Origin: Bacteroidota bacterium
Lineage (GTDB): Bacteria; Bacteroidota; Bacteroidia; Chitinophagales; Chitinophagaceae
Length of the DNA: 64,000 nucleotides
Direction of reading: 5' to 3'
NCBI GenBank assembly: GCA_028875875.1
Contig: JAGWUV010000001.1
Coordinates: 1-64,000 of the forward strand
Part shown: positions 35,342 through 45,196 of the stretch, one piece after another
How positions within the stretch are numbered: position 1 is the stretch's first letter
Layout: every line of letters starts with the position of its first letter
Position numbers and translations under genes: made by a program
The notes under the pieces: generated by a model
Database searches by the model: none
The model's input: the letters and a program-made list of their open reading frames with translations, nothing else
What the model was told of the DNA's origin: nothing

Positions 35342-36316
35342 TTAAAAGTTATCATGATGTTTAGATTCATCATTTCCCAACAAAAATTCCAGAGGAATAT
35401 TCAGCCTCTTTTTCCATGACTTTTCGCTGTGGTCTTCACCTGGAAAATATTTGGTAAGCCAGTTATGTTTATTGTACCCCTTCTTACTCATTATATCATC
35501 AACCTGTTTTTGAATGGAGGGGTAAAGGGCATCTAAAGTTTGATCGCCACAATCAAAATAAATTTTATGATTCTTTGGACTAGGTAAGTGTTTATTTAAA
35601 TAACTGATAAAAGCATCGGGAACAGGATTATTTTGCAGAGTAAATGTTCCGGGCCAATGGGTTGACATACACGCTGCCCCACCAAAAATGGTAGGATACT
35701 CACAAATAGCATACATGGAAATGAGTCCGCCCATACTGCTTCCGGCAATAAAGGTATTTTCCCGGTTGCTGTAAACAGAATATGTAGAATCGATATAGGG
35801 TTTTAATTCATGTACAATAAACTTAAGGTATTGATCAGATTGTGGAATGAATACCTTTTTAGACCTTCCCGTTCTTTGCAATTGTGCATTAACTGTGTCC
35901 TTATCTTTTTGTGATAATTGTTCATACGGTTGTTGAGGAAAATAATCGGTATGCCTCGTTGATCCTCCGTTCCAAATACCTACAACTATAAATTTTTTAA
36001 CCTTTTTTGTTTGCAGTAATTCAGTAGCAACATCATCAATATCCCAAGCTTGCTTATTCCAGGAACCCGAGGAATCGTACAACATTTGGCCATCGTGCAT
36101 ATACAAAACGGCATATTTTGCCGAGTTGGAATATCCTTCCGGCAACCATATATCTACGTTTCTCTGGGTAATGTATTTGGAATGAAAGTTTTCAATTCGT
36201 TCAATCCTGCCGCTTACTACTTTAGGTATGGTATTTTGTGCCTTGAGAAAAGTAGCGTTAAGGAACAATAAAGTACAGAAGATGAGTTTTTTCAGTGGAA
36301 TAGATTGTATATCCAT
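35342..36316 (-). CDS. Exported alpha/beta hydrolase, putative esterase family
   Basis: 324 residues with a signal peptide ending ATFLKAQ (about residue 27). The domain has YAVLYMHDGQMLYDS, FIVVGIWNGG, the nucleophile elbow FIAGSSMGGLISMYAI (Ser about 194) and a late GEDHSEKSW with the catalytic His. This is the esterase D / enterochelin-esterase-like branch (IroE/Fes C-terminus). A carbohydrate ester or siderophore ester is a possible substrate. Single gene between two long intergenic stretches. Confidence 0.88.
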   Translation of the reverse strand: MDIQSIPLKKLIFCTLLFLNATFLKAQNTIPKVVSGRIERIENFHSKYITQRNVDIWLPEGYSNSAKYAVLYMHDGQMLYDSSGSWNKQAWDIDDVATELLQTKKVKKFIVVGIWNGGSTRHTDYFPQQPYEQLSQKDKDTVNAQLQRTGRSKKVFIPQSDQYLKFIVHELKPYIDSTYSVYSNRENTFIAGSSMGGLISMYAICEYPTIFGGAACMSTHWPGTFTLQNNPVPDAFISYLNKHLPSPKNHKIYFDCGDQTLDALYPSIQKQVDDIMSKKGYNKHNWLTKYFPGEDHSEKSWKKRLNIPLEFLLGNDESKHHDNF

Positions 36317-36761
36317 CTTTTTAACAGGTTCTTATCCGCTAAATATACGATGGTTAGGATGATCAATCTTTTAGTTGAATTATTTATGCCGCTTTAGAAA
36401 TTCTTGCTGTACACGGTGGTTTGCCATTCCTTTATTTCTGATACTCTATTGATAATCAGTAGTATAACTAATTTTATTTTTACTATTCGCCTCTTTTAAC
36501 TTATTCAAACCCAATATATTATCGGATCAAATCCACATCAAACCCACATCAACATCACAATAAAGCACATTTTTTGTGGATAGTTATGCGTTTGATGTGT
36601 TTATGTTATGAAGGTGTATGCCTAAAATACGATTACAATAGTGCTTTGGTAAAAAGTAAATACTGGTAACATTAAAGTAGCGCAACTGAAATGACGCTTT
36701 ATAAAACACAAAAGGCCGCCCTGGGAAGAGCAGCCTTATTTTATTAAACTGACTTTTGTTC
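36317..36761. other. 445-bp intergenic region with short direct repeats
   Basis: Holds the adh terminator (36712-36737). At 36531-36560 CCACATCAA occurs twice within 20 bp (CCACATCAAACCCACATCAA); the words ATCCAC and CATCAAAC recur as complements at 36577-36582 (GTGGAT) and near 36590-36600 (GTTTGATG). TGTGGATAG at 36575-36583 is one base from a DnaA box. No ORF or RNA gene was recognised. Confidence 0.4.
36712..36737 (-). terminator. Terminator of the alcohol dehydrogenase gene
   Basis: Eight-bp stem (36712-36719 with 36730-36737, one G-T pair) followed on the minus strand by TTTTGTGTTTT. It lies 25 bp past the stop at 36762. Confidence 0.75.
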
Positions 36762-37811
36762 TTATTTTTTCAATGAAGCGATATCAATTACAAATCGGTA
36801 TTTTACATCCCCTTTTAACATCCTTTCATAGGCGTTGTTAATGTCCTGCATATTGATCATTTCCACATCAGCTACAATATTCTTTTCAGCGCAGTAATCC
36901 AGCATTTCCTGGGTTTCTTTAATTCCACCGATCATAGAGCCGGTAATGCTCCTGCGATTGGTAATTAAAGAGAAAGGAGACACTTTCGGATCTTCAGAAG
37001 GCAGACCTACTACCAGTAATTTTCCATCAATATCCAGTAGGTCCAGGTATTTGGTATAATCGTGGTTAGCAGAAATGGCATCGAGAATCACATCAAAATA
37101 GCCATTGTATTTTTTCATGGCTTCTGCATCGGTAGTTACCAGGAAGTTGGTAGCACCTAATTTTTTCGCATCTGCTTCTTTAGAAGGTGAAGTACTTAAC
37201 ACAGTTACTTCTGCACCAAAGGAAACAGCGAATTTAACGCCCATATGGCCCAATCCTCCCAATCCTACCACACCCACCTTCATACCTTTGGTAACTCCGG
37301 CATAGCGTAAAGGTGAATAAGTAGTGATGCCGGCGCATAATAAAGGCGCTACAGCCTTTAAATCCAGTTTATCGGATACATGCAGCACATATTTCTCATC
37401 GGTTACAATTTGGGTAGAATAACCGCCCTGTGCAACTGTTTTACCATCTCTTTCCATTGCATTGTAAGTACCTGTCATTCCTTCTACGCAATATTGTTCC
37501 AAATCACGCTGACAATTCTTACAAACACGGCAGGAATCAACCATTACACCTACACCTGCAGTATCACCTACTTTAAAATTAGTTACTTTGGCACCTACGG
37601 CTATTACTTTTCCCACAATTTCATGGCCGGGTACCATGGGGTACATTGATCCGCCCCATTCGTTTCTTGCCTGGTGTAAATCGCTGTGACAAACACCGCA
37701 ATAAGCAATTTCAATCTGTACATCGTTTTCACCTAAAGCCCTTCTTTTAAATTCAAACGGAGCCAGTGGATCTTTCTCATTGTAAGCAGCATACGCTTTT
37801 ACAGGAATCAT
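36762..37811 (-). CDS. Zinc-dependent NAD(P) alcohol dehydrogenase, YahK/CAD type
   Basis: 349 residues. Medium-chain dehydrogenase with the catalytic-zinc GVCHSDLHQARNEWG and GHEIVGKVIAVG, the structural-zinc group CRVCKNCQRDLEQYC, and a Rossmann nucleotide site VGVVGLGGLGHMGVKFA. It should reduce aldehydes with NADPH, as do cinnamyl-alcohol-dehydrogenase-like enzymes. Lies 35 bp downstream of nadA, so it may share its transcript, though no pathway link is obvious. Confidence 0.94.
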   Translation of the reverse strand: MIPVKAYAAYNEKDPLAPFEFKRRALGENDVQIEIAYCGVCHSDLHQARNEWGGSMYPMVPGHEIVGKVIAVGAKVTNFKVGDTAGVGVMVDSCRVCKNCQRDLEQYCVEGMTGTYNAMERDGKTVAQGGYSTQIVTDEKYVLHVSDKLDLKAVAPLLCAGITTYSPLRYAGVTKGMKVGVVGLGGLGHMGVKFAVSFGAEVTVLSTSPSKEADAKKLGATNFLVTTDAEAMKKYNGYFDVILDAISANHDYTKYLDLLDIDGKLLVVGLPSEDPKVSPFSLITNRRSITGSMIGGIKETQEMLDYCAEKNIVADVEMINMQDINNAYERMLKGDVKYRFVIDIASLKK

Positions 37812-37846
37812 AGTGTTTTATTTTTTATGGGGTTTATTTTAGAATA

Positions 37847-38848
37847 TTATCCTACTAAACCGGCAGCTCGGCTGATCTGCAACATTCGATCTATCGGTTT
37901 CTTTGCAGCCAGTCTTAATTCTTCATCCATTGTAATCTCCGGCAGTTCATACTGCATACAAAGCCATAATTTTTCAAGCGTATTCAACTTCATATGCGGA
38001 CAATCATTACAGGCACAGCTATTGTTCGGCGGGGCCGGGATGAATGTTTTGAACGGATTAGATTGCTGCATTTGATGTAAGATACCGGTTTCTGTTGCAA
38101 CAATATATTCTTTGGCGCTATCTGTTTGTGAATATTTCAATAATTGTGTAGTGCTGCCAATAAAATCTGAAACATTCAGCACCGCCTCTTCACACTCCGG
38201 ATGTGCAATCAGTTTCGCCTGGGGATGGCGGTGTTTTAACTTGGTGATCTTTTCCAGGCTAAATATTTCATGCACCATACAAGCGCCATTCCACAACACC
38301 ATATTGCGGCCGGTTTTTTTATTCAGGTAAGCGCCAAGGTTTTTATCGGGTGCAAAGATGATGGGTTGGTCTGCCGGTACACTCTCTATAATCTTCTCTG
38401 CATTGGAAGATGTACAGATAATATCACTCAATGCTTTGATCTCTGCTGTACAATTGATATAAGAGATCACGATATGATCAGGATGTTTCTCTTTGAACTT
38501 TTTAAATAGCGCAGCCGGGGCACTGTCTGCCAGTGAACAACCCGCTTTTAAATCGGGAAGGACCACTTTCTTTGTAGGATTTAGGATTTTAGCTGTTTCA
38601 GCCATGAAATGAACACCGGCAAAAACAATCATATCAGCATCGGTTTGTTCCGCTTTTTGGGCCAAGCCTAAACTATCGCCAATATAATCGGCCACATCCT
38701 GTATATCAGGTTCCTGGTAATAATGCGCCAGCACAATGGCATTTTTTTCTTTTTTCAATTTTTCAATGGCTGCAAATAAATCAAGATGCGGATCTACCTC
38801 TACATTCACAAAACCATTGGCGCTAACCAGTTCATTCAGATTGTTCAT
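37847..38848 (-). CDS. nadA: Quinolinate synthase
   Basis: 333 residues from the ATG at 38848 ([14 protein letters not shown]); the frame runs open to 38947 but the extension has no family character. It condenses iminoaspartate and dihydroxyacetone phosphate to quinolinate in NAD synthesis. The substrate-site [20 protein letters not shown] and the three cluster cysteines in [19 protein letters not shown] and [10 protein letters not shown] are present. The NAD pathway's nadD is also in this window (55266). Confidence 0.96.
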   Translation of the reverse strand: MNNLNELVSANGFVNVEVDPHLDLFAAIEKLKKEKNAIVLAHYYQEPDIQDVADYIGDSLGLAQKAEQTDADMIVFAGVHFMAETAKILNPTKKVVLPDLKAGCSLADSAPAALFKKFKEKHPDHIVISYINCTAEIKALSDIICTSSNAEKIIESVPADQPIIFAPDKNLGAYLNKKTGRNMVLWNGACMVHEIFSLEKITKLKHRHPQAKLIAHPECEEAVLNVSDFIGSTTQLLKYSQTDSAKEYIVATETGILHQMQQSNPFKTFIPAPPNNSCACNDCPHMKLNTLEKLWLCMQYELPEITMDEELRLAAKKPIDRMLQISRAAGLVG

Positions 38849-39074
38849 AACTGCTGTAATAAATAAATAATAATACTTTTTATATAAATCCAATACTACT
38901 ATTAGGGGTGTGTATTTCGGGATAACTAACTTATCAACAAGCAGCAAAGTTAATTAGTGTTGGTTTACTAACACTTACTAACAGCGAACCCACAACAGAA
39001 GTTTCTTTACTGGTAAAGATTTGCTTTGCTTATTAACAAAAGTGGATTTTGAGAAAGCGAATTATTCCCACCCC

Positions 39075-39104
39075 TTGATTCACGTTTTAAACACTGTGAA
39101 TCAA
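39075..39104. repeat. 9-bp inverted repeat in nadA/ppiD intergenic region
   Basis: Perfect arms TTGATTCAC (39075-39083) and GTGAATCAA (39096-39104) with a 12-nt A/T-rich spacer and no following T-run; more like a protein-binding site than a terminator. Confidence 0.45.
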
Positions 39105-39355
39105 CAGTTGTAAACTGGTGTTGTTTTTTGTGAGTGAAGTATTTTTTACCGGAATGGCCGGAATTTATTCGAACAATTCCCACACTGCTCACTAGAAAAA
39201 GTGATGTTTTTCCACCGAACCGGGCCGTTATCAACAGCGTATTGTGAATTGATGTTTCACGAAAAAAAGAAGAGCGTGTTGAAGAAAAGAACAAGTTGGT
39301 TTAAAAAACTACACAATCATTCTAACCAACAGTAGCAGAAGTATTTTTTCCACAA

Positions 39356-39386
39356 TTTGTTCTATAAACAGTTTCCCCTATTTTTG
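39356..39386 (+). promoter_or_regulatory. Bacteroidota-type promoter of the PpiD-like gene
   Basis: TTTG at 39356-39359, a 19-nt spacer and TATTTTTG at 39379-39386 match the TTTG/TAnnTTTG consensus exactly. The expected start of transcription lies about 30 bp before the ATG at 39425. Confidence 0.8.
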
Positions 39387-39424
39387 CCATCCTTTCAAAA
39401 TGTAGTACTAATAATAAATAACGT

Positions 39425-41515
39425 ATGTCTGTTATTCAAAGAATTCGTGACAAAGGTGCCTGGATTGTTTTTGGGATTATTGCGCTTGCCCTTATTGCAT
39501 TTATCCTGCAGGATTCTTCTTTCCGCAGGGGAAACATGTTTGCCAACACAAATACATTAGGTAAAGTAAACGGTAAAGCTATTGACCGTACTGAGTTTGA
39601 AGAGAAAGTTGCCATGTATGGCGGCAGAGGTATGCAGCGTGAACAATTGATCAGTCAGTTATGGACCTCTGAAGTTGCTAATATTATTATGCAACAAGAA
39701 TACGATAAACTTGGATTATCAGTTACCGGAAAGGAATTAGGCGAAATATTATTCAGTGAAAATTCTCCATTCAGAAGAGAGTTCACTGATCCACAAACAG
39801 GTGAGTTTAAAGTTGATGATGCCCGCCGTGCTTTCGATCAGATTAAAAAATCGAAGAACAGCGAGCAAAAACAAGCTATTTACAGGATGTATATTGAGCC
39901 CGCTATACAACAAGCCTTGCAAACTAAGTACCAGGCTTTGTTGCAGGGTTCTATGTATGCCCCCAAATGGATGGTTGAAAAGCAACAGGCCGATGATAAT
40001 GCAGTGGCCAGTGTTTCTTATGTATATGTTCCTTACACTTCTGTTTCTGATAGTGCTGTAAAAGTTTCAGATGATGAAATCATGGCTTATGCTAAAAAGC
40101 ACAGCAAGGAATATGAGAAAGAAGAAGAATCTCGTGGAATTCAATATGTTTTATTTGATGCTTCAGCAAGTGCCGCTGATTCAGCAGCTACGTTAAAACA
40201 GCTTAGCGATCAGAAAGCTGAGTTTGCAAGTGCCACTGATATGAAAGCTTATTTTGGCAAAACACAATCTGAGTTACCTTATTACGATAGTTATATCAGT
40301 AAAAAGGAGATTAAGCAGAAATATATAGATTCTATTGTTAAAGTTCCGGTTGGTGGCATTTACGGTCCTTACCTGGATGAAAGTAATTTTGTACTGGCTA
40401 AAGTTATTGGAGAAAAAAGTTTACCCGATTCTGCCAAAGTACGCCATATATTAATAGCTACTCACCAACAAGATCCACAATCTGGTTCAGTTGCACGTGT
40501 ACGTGAAGATAGTACTGCCCGCAGGATTATGGACACAGTTGAAATGGAATTGAATGCAGGAAAAAGTTTTGATTCCGTTTGTGCTAAGTATTCTGATGAC
40601 GGTAATAAAAATAAAGGTGGTGTATATGATTATTTCACTACCGGAAGAATGGTGCCTACGTTTAATGATTTTGCTTTTGAAAAATCTGTTGGTTCTAAAG
40701 GGGTGATCCAAACAGAATATGGTTTTCACTATGTAGAAGTATTAGGACAAAAAGGTTCTTCTCCGGCATATAAAATAGCTTACCTCGCTAAAGCCATTAA
40801 CGTAAGTAATGAAACAGATAATGCTGCTTTAAATGCTGCATCACAATTTGCAGCAACCAGTAAGGATAAAAAAACATTTGAAGAAAATGCTGCGAAGCTT
40901 TCTAAATCAGTTTTACCGGCAATGGATATTAAAGAGAATGATTACAATATCAGTGGATTGGGCGATAGCCGTTCTCTTGTTAGATGGATTTATGAACATT
41001 CTACCGGCGATATTACGGATCAGCCAATGCGTGTAGGTGATAAATACGTTGTTGCAATTGTTACTGCTGTTATTAAACCAGGTTTACCACCTGCAGGTAT
41101 TCTAAGACCTATGGTTGAACAGTTTGTTCGTAATGAAAAGAAAGCTAAACAAATTATTGATACCAAGTTTAAAGGATCTACTTTAGAAGCATTAGCCTCT
41201 TCAACTGCAACTTCAGTTCAGAAGATTGATAGCCTCCAGTTCAGTAATCCATTTATTCCCGGTATAGGCAATGATCCTAAATTCAGCGGTGCTTCTTTCA
41301 ATAAATCAATCCTTGGAAAAGTATCTGACGCAATTGCAGGAACATCAGGAGTTTTTGCTGTTAGACCTGATAATATTTTTGCAAAAGCCGGCACCGAAGA
41401 TCCAAATGCAATTAAGCAAAATATCATACAGGCACAGCGTATGGCATTGTACCGCGGTATGGATGCTTTGCGTAAAGCAGCAGTGATAAAAGATTATAGA
41501 AGTAAATTCTATTAA
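39425..41515 (+). CDS. Membrane-anchored peptidyl-prolyl isomerase, PpiD-like
   Basis: 696 residues. A single N-terminal transmembrane helix (about 11-31, GAWIVFGIIALALIAFIL) anchors a periplasmic chaperone body: a SurA/PpiD N-terminal helical region (about 45-200), a parvulin rotamase domain (about 337-440: KVRHILIAT, GKSFDSVCAKYSDDGNKNKG, TFNDFAFEKSVGSKG) and a C-terminal region ending VIKDYRSKFY. It should help outer-membrane and exported proteins fold. Strong own promoter. Confidence 0.92.
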   Translation: MSVIQRIRDKGAWIVFGIIALALIAFILQDSSFRRGNMFANTNTLGKVNGKAIDRTEFEEKVAMYGGRGMQREQLISQLWTSEVANIIMQQEYDKLGLSVTGKELGEILFSENSPFRREFTDPQTGEFKVDDARRAFDQIKKSKNSEQKQAIYRMYIEPAIQQALQTKYQALLQGSMYAPKWMVEKQQADDNAVASVSYVYVPYTSVSDSAVKVSDDEIMAYAKKHSKEYEKEEESRGIQYVLFDASASAADSAATLKQLSDQKAEFASATDMKAYFGKTQSELPYYDSYISKKEIKQKYIDSIVKVPVGGIYGPYLDESNFVLAKVIGEKSLPDSAKVRHILIATHQQDPQSGSVARVREDSTARRIMDTVEMELNAGKSFDSVCAKYSDDGNKNKGGVYDYFTTGRMVPTFNDFAFEKSVGSKGVIQTEYGFHYVEVLGQKGSSPAYKIAYLAKAINVSNETDNAALNAASQFAATSKDKKTFEENAAKLSKSVLPAMDIKENDYNISGLGDSRSLVRWIYEHSTGDITDQPMRVGDKYVVAIVTAVIKPGLPPAGILRPMVEQFVRNEKKAKQIIDTKFKGSTLEALASSTATSVQKIDSLQFSNPFIPGIGNDPKFSGASFNKSILGKVSDAIAGTSGVFAVRPDNIFAKAGTEDPNAIKQNIIQAQRMALYRGMDALRKAAVIKDYRSKFY

Positions 41516-41612
41516 TAGAAACTATTTTGAAAGGTTTGAAGAATCCTGTCTCTGTAAAGGAGATGGGATTTTTCTTTTACTGAACACGAAAACAAAGGGT
41601 TGGGTTAATTTG

Positions 41613-41620
41613 TAATTTTG
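41613..41620 (+). promoter_or_regulatory. TAnnTTTG element before DUF2480 gene
   Basis: TAATTTTG matches the phylum's -7 element exactly, 21 bp before the ATG at 41642. No good TTG lies at the expected -33 distance, so support is partial. Confidence 0.4.
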
Positions 41621-41641
41621 AACGAAAAGAAATGCAGAACT

Positions 41642-42148
41642 ATGAGTGAAGCTATTGTAAATAAAGTGGCGGAAAGTGGACTGATCAGTTTTAACCTGGA
41701 AGAATTATATCCGAAAAAGAACATAAAAATTTTCGATCTGAAAGATCATCTGTTTATGGGTTTGATTCTGAAAGAAAAAGATTTCAGGGCTGCTTTGCAA
41801 CAACTGAACTGGGAAGAATACCGTGATGCTTATGTTGCTATTACCTGTTCTGCAGATGCCGTTATCCCCATGTGGGCTAACATGCTTGTGGCCAGCTACT
41901 TGCAGCCTGTTGCCAAAGCAGTTGTTTTTGGAGATGAGAAAAGATTAATTGAAACTGTTTTGGTGAACAATATTGAACAACTAAAAGGAGAAGATTTTTC
42001 GGACCAGCGGGTTGTGGTAAAAGGGTGCGGTGAAGTGGCTATTCCGGAAGCGGCATATGTTGCCATTACCAATAAACTCAGGCCATTTGCCAAAAGTATC
42101 ATGTATGGAGAACCTTGCAGTACGGTACCTATTTACAAGAAGAAATAA
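41642..42148 (+). CDS. DUF2480 family protein
   Basis: 168 residues from the ATG at 41642 (MSEAIVNKVAESGLISFNLE). The run IKIFDLKDHLFMGLILKEKDFR, AVIPMWANMLVASYL and CGEVAIPEAAYVAITNKLRP with a closing YGEPCSTVPIYKKK identifies the Bacteroidota family DUF2480. Cytoplasmic, function unknown. Monocistronic with a bidirectional terminator shared with polA. Confidence 0.88.
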   Translation: MSEAIVNKVAESGLISFNLEELYPKKNIKIFDLKDHLFMGLILKEKDFRAALQQLNWEEYRDAYVAITCSADAVIPMWANMLVASYLQPVAKAVVFGDEKRLIETVLVNNIEQLKGEDFSDQRVVVKGCGEVAIPEAAYVAITNKLRPFAKSIMYGEPCSTVPIYKKK

Positions 42149-42161
42149 AAGAGAAACAAAT

Positions 42162-42194
42162 AAAAAAAGCAAGCCTTCAAAGCTTGCTTTTTTT
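42162..42194. terminator. Bidirectional terminator between DUF2480 gene and polA
   Basis: Perfect 13-bp stem with core AGCAAGC / GCTTGCT (42162-42174 and 42182-42194), 7-nt loop, A- and T-runs on both sides; sits between convergent stops. Confidence 0.93.
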
Positions 42195-42216
42195 GTATAT
42201 CCGTGTAAGACTTCGG

Positions 42217-45054
42217 TTAATGCGCTTCCAACCAGTTCTTTCCAACACCTACTTCTGCCTCAACAGGAACTTCGTTGGGAAGAATCAAAGCTGTACGCAT
42301 ATTTTCCAGGATCAAAGGTTGTAGTTCATCAAGTTCCTGTTCTACTGCATCAAATAACAATTCATCATGTACCTGTAAGATCATTTTACTTTCCAGTTTT
42401 GTTTTTTGCATGGCAGCATGAATTTTGATCATTGCCAGTTTGATCATATCTGCTGCTGTTCCCTGGATAGGAGAATTGATGGCATTTCGCTCTGCAAATC
42501 CGCGTACCGTAAAGTTTGATGAATTAATATCTTTCAACCATCGTTTTCTACCCATCAGTGTTTGCACATAGCCATGTTCTCTTGCAAAGTTGATGGTATC
42601 ATCCATATATTTTGTGATGCCTGCAAATTCACGTTTATAATTATCAATGATTTCTTTTGCTTCTGTTCTTGAGATGCCTAAGTTATCAGCCAATCCAAAA
42701 GCACCCTGTCCGTAGATAATTCCGAAGTTTACACTTTTGGCTTTGTAACGCATTTCTTTTGTTACTTCTGTTTCGGCTACATTGTACACTTTTGCTGCTG
42801 TTGCAGTATGAATATCTTTTCCAAATCTAAAAGCATTGCACATATTTTCATCACCACTGATTGCGGCAACGATCCGCAATTCAATTTGCGAATAATCGGC
42901 ACTGATTAAAACCCTTTCTTTTGTTCTTGGAATAAATGCTTTTCTTATTTCTTTTCCCCTGTCTGTTCTGATAGGAATGTTTTGCAGGTTGGGGTTATTG
43001 CTGGATAACCTTCCAGTAACAGCAACGGCTTGTGCATAAGAAGTATGTACCCTTCCTGTTTTTGGATTGATCATTTCCGGTAAAGCATCTACATAAGTAG
43101 ATTTAAGCTTAGTCAGTTCCCGGAAAGCGAGAATATCATCTACAATAGAATGGCCGCGGACAGCAAGCTTCAGCAGAACATCTTCACCGGTTTGATATTG
43201 CCCTGTTTTTGTTTTTTTAGCGGAAGGATCCAATTTCAGTTTATCGAACAACACTTCACCCAGTTGTTTGGGAGAGGCGAGGTTAAAGCGTACACCTGCT
43301 TCTTTATACACTTTTTCTTCTGCCAGCTTTGCTTCTCTTTCTAGTTCTTTACTGTAATCATGTAAAAAATCTTCATCAATCTTTACACCTTCAAACTCCA
43401 TATCGGTCAACACTTTCACCAGTGGATTCTCTACTTCATAAAAAACTTTCTCTACTTCTTTTTCTTTCAGTTGTGGATGTAAAGCATGTTTCAGTTGTAA
43501 GGTAATGTCTGCATCCTCCGCAGCATAATCTTTTATCTTATCAATCTCTACATCACGCATGTTGCCCTGTGATTTTCCTTTCTTGCCAATGAGTTCTTCA
43601 ATATGCACAGGTTCGTAATGAAGATATTGAGTACTTAATAAATCCATGCTACGCTTGCCTTCCGGCTCAATAACATAATGCGCCAGCATGGTATCATAGA
43701 TGTTTCCTTTTAGTTCAAATCCATACCATTTTAATACGAGCAGATCGTATTTTATATTTTGACCGATCCATGTAAAAGAAGGATTTTGGAAAATAGTTTC
43801 GAATTGTTTCAGTATATGTAAGGTCTTTTCTTTTTCAGTTGGGCACGGAATATAATAAGCTTCATGTGGTTTGATAGAAAAACTCATGCCCACTAATTCT
43901 GCCTGGTTAGCATCTAAACCCGTAGTTTCTGTATCAAAACAAATTTCGGTAGGAGATTGCTGAATGAGTGTAGTAATGAATTCTTGTATTTTGGTTTCTG
44001 TATCGAGTAAAAAATAGTAGTGTTCTACAGATTGAATAGTTTTTATATCCTGTGAGAAGAGAGACGCGTTGTTAGTAGTTGTCTCTTCTGTTTGGTTTTT
44101 TACTTTCTGTTTTTCTGTTTCCACAATATTGCCAAAAAGATCAGTCTGTACACCAACAGGTGCAGATTGAAATGCATTAAAATCCTCTCCCAGTATGCGT
44201 TTACCCAATGTTTTAAATTCCAGTTCTGCGAATACTTCTTTTAAAGCTTCTTTGTTCCATTCCTTGAGTTTAAAATCTTCTTCATGAAATTTCACCGGCG
44301 CATTGGTAATAATAGTTGCAAGTTTTTTACTGAGAATAGCATTTTCTTTTCCTGCCCTGATCTTTTCTCCCAATGCTCCTTTTATGGTATCGGCATTAGC
44401 AAGAACATTTTCGAGAGTACCATATTCTTTCAATAATTTGGCAGCGGTTTTTTCGCCCACGCCTGCAATACCGGGAATATTATCTACCGCATCACCCATC
44501 AATCCGAGTATATCTATTACCTGGTCCACTCTTTCGATATTCCATTTTTCACACACTTCTTTCGGGCCCATGATCTCCACATCACCGCCCTGATAACCGG
44601 GTTTATAAATATTAATACCCCCTCTTACCAACTGGCCATAATCTTTATCGGGTGTTACCATAAAAACATCGTAGCCTGCATCATGGGCTTCCCAAGCCAG
44701 TGTACCGATCACATCGTCTGCCTCATAACCCTGGACACCAATCACAGGAATATTGAATCCTTCAATGATCCTTTTGATATCAGGAATAGCAGCCAGGAGA
44801 TCTTCCGGTGCTTCCTGCCTGTTGGCTTTATAATCAGTAAAATCTGTATGTCTTTCTGTTGGACCTTCCATATCGAAACAAACCGCGAGATGCGTTGGTT
44901 TCTCTTTATTGATGAGATCGAATAAGGTATTGGTAAAACCAAACTGGGCATTGGTATTTCTTCCGGTGCTGGTAATACGGGGATTACGGATCAAAGCATA
45001 ATAGGCGCGGAAGATGAGAGCGAAGGCATCTAAAAGAAATAATTTTTTCTGCAT
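42217..45054 (-). CDS. polA: DNA polymerase I
   Basis: 945 residues from the ATG at 45054 (MQKKLFLLDAFALIFRAYYAL); an open leader of 29 codons upstream has no family similarity. Three domains: 5'-3' exonuclease (1-300, with YEADDVIGTLAWEA), 3'-5' exonuclease (about 335-530; the DxE motif CFDTETTGLDA is intact, so proofreading is expected) and polymerase (about 560-945: SADYSQIELRIVAAISGDE, RYKAKSVNFGIIYGQGAFGL, MILQVHDELLFD). It fills gaps and removes RNA primers in replication and repair. Confidence 0.98.
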   Translation of the reverse strand: MQKKLFLLDAFALIFRAYYALIRNPRITSTGRNTNAQFGFTNTLFDLINKEKPTHLAVCFDMEGPTERHTDFTDYKANRQEAPEDLLAAIPDIKRIIEGFNIPVIGVQGYEADDVIGTLAWEAHDAGYDVFMVTPDKDYGQLVRGGINIYKPGYQGGDVEIMGPKEVCEKWNIERVDQVIDILGLMGDAVDNIPGIAGVGEKTAAKLLKEYGTLENVLANADTIKGALGEKIRAGKENAILSKKLATIITNAPVKFHEEDFKLKEWNKEALKEVFAELEFKTLGKRILGEDFNAFQSAPVGVQTDLFGNIVETEKQKVKNQTEETTTNNASLFSQDIKTIQSVEHYYFLLDTETKIQEFITTLIQQSPTEICFDTETTGLDANQAELVGMSFSIKPHEAYYIPCPTEKEKTLHILKQFETIFQNPSFTWIGQNIKYDLLVLKWYGFELKGNIYDTMLAHYVIEPEGKRSMDLLSTQYLHYEPVHIEELIGKKGKSQGNMRDVEIDKIKDYAAEDADITLQLKHALHPQLKEKEVEKVFYEVENPLVKVLTDMEFEGVKIDEDFLHDYSKELEREAKLAEEKVYKEAGVRFNLASPKQLGEVLFDKLKLDPSAKKTKTGQYQTGEDVLLKLAVRGHSIVDDILAFRELTKLKSTYVDALPEMINPKTGRVHTSYAQAVAVTGRLSSNNPNLQNIPIRTDRGKEIRKAFIPRTKERVLISADYSQIELRIVAAISGDENMCNAFRFGKDIHTATAAKVYNVAETEVTKEMRYKAKSVNFGIIYGQGAFGLADNLGISRTEAKEIIDNYKREFAGITKYMDDTINFAREHGYVQTLMGRKRWLKDINSSNFTVRGFAERNAINSPIQGTAADMIKLAMIKIHAAMQKTKLESKMILQVHDELLFDAVEQELDELQPLILENMRTALILPNEVPVEAEVGVGKNWLEAH

Positions 45055-45196
45055 GTGGCTAAGGTAAAAAAAAGAAGCGAGGGCAATTCGGAATGATGAT
45101 AAATGACATGTTTTACATGGCGTATCACTAACATTTGTCATTTTATAATGATGAGAAGATGTATAGGTTTGTGTTGTGGATCAAAACTGAGGAATT

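Larger units (their letters stand above)
38849..39424. other. 576-bp divergent intergenic region nadA / ppiD with DnaA-box-like words
   Basis: Contains no convincing gene. TTATCAACA occurs at 38931-38939 and 39228-39236 and TTTTCCACA at 39346-39354, each one base from TTATCCACA. There is a 9-bp perfect inverted repeat at 39075-39104 and a partial parS-like TGTTTCACG at 39253-39261. The ppiD promoter occupies 39356-39386. A replication origin is possible but unproven. Confidence 0.4.

Noticed and set aside
39007-39294. 95-codon frame in the nadA/ppiD intergenic region
   Set aside because: Composition is random, no start context, no recognisable motif; the region looks regulatory.
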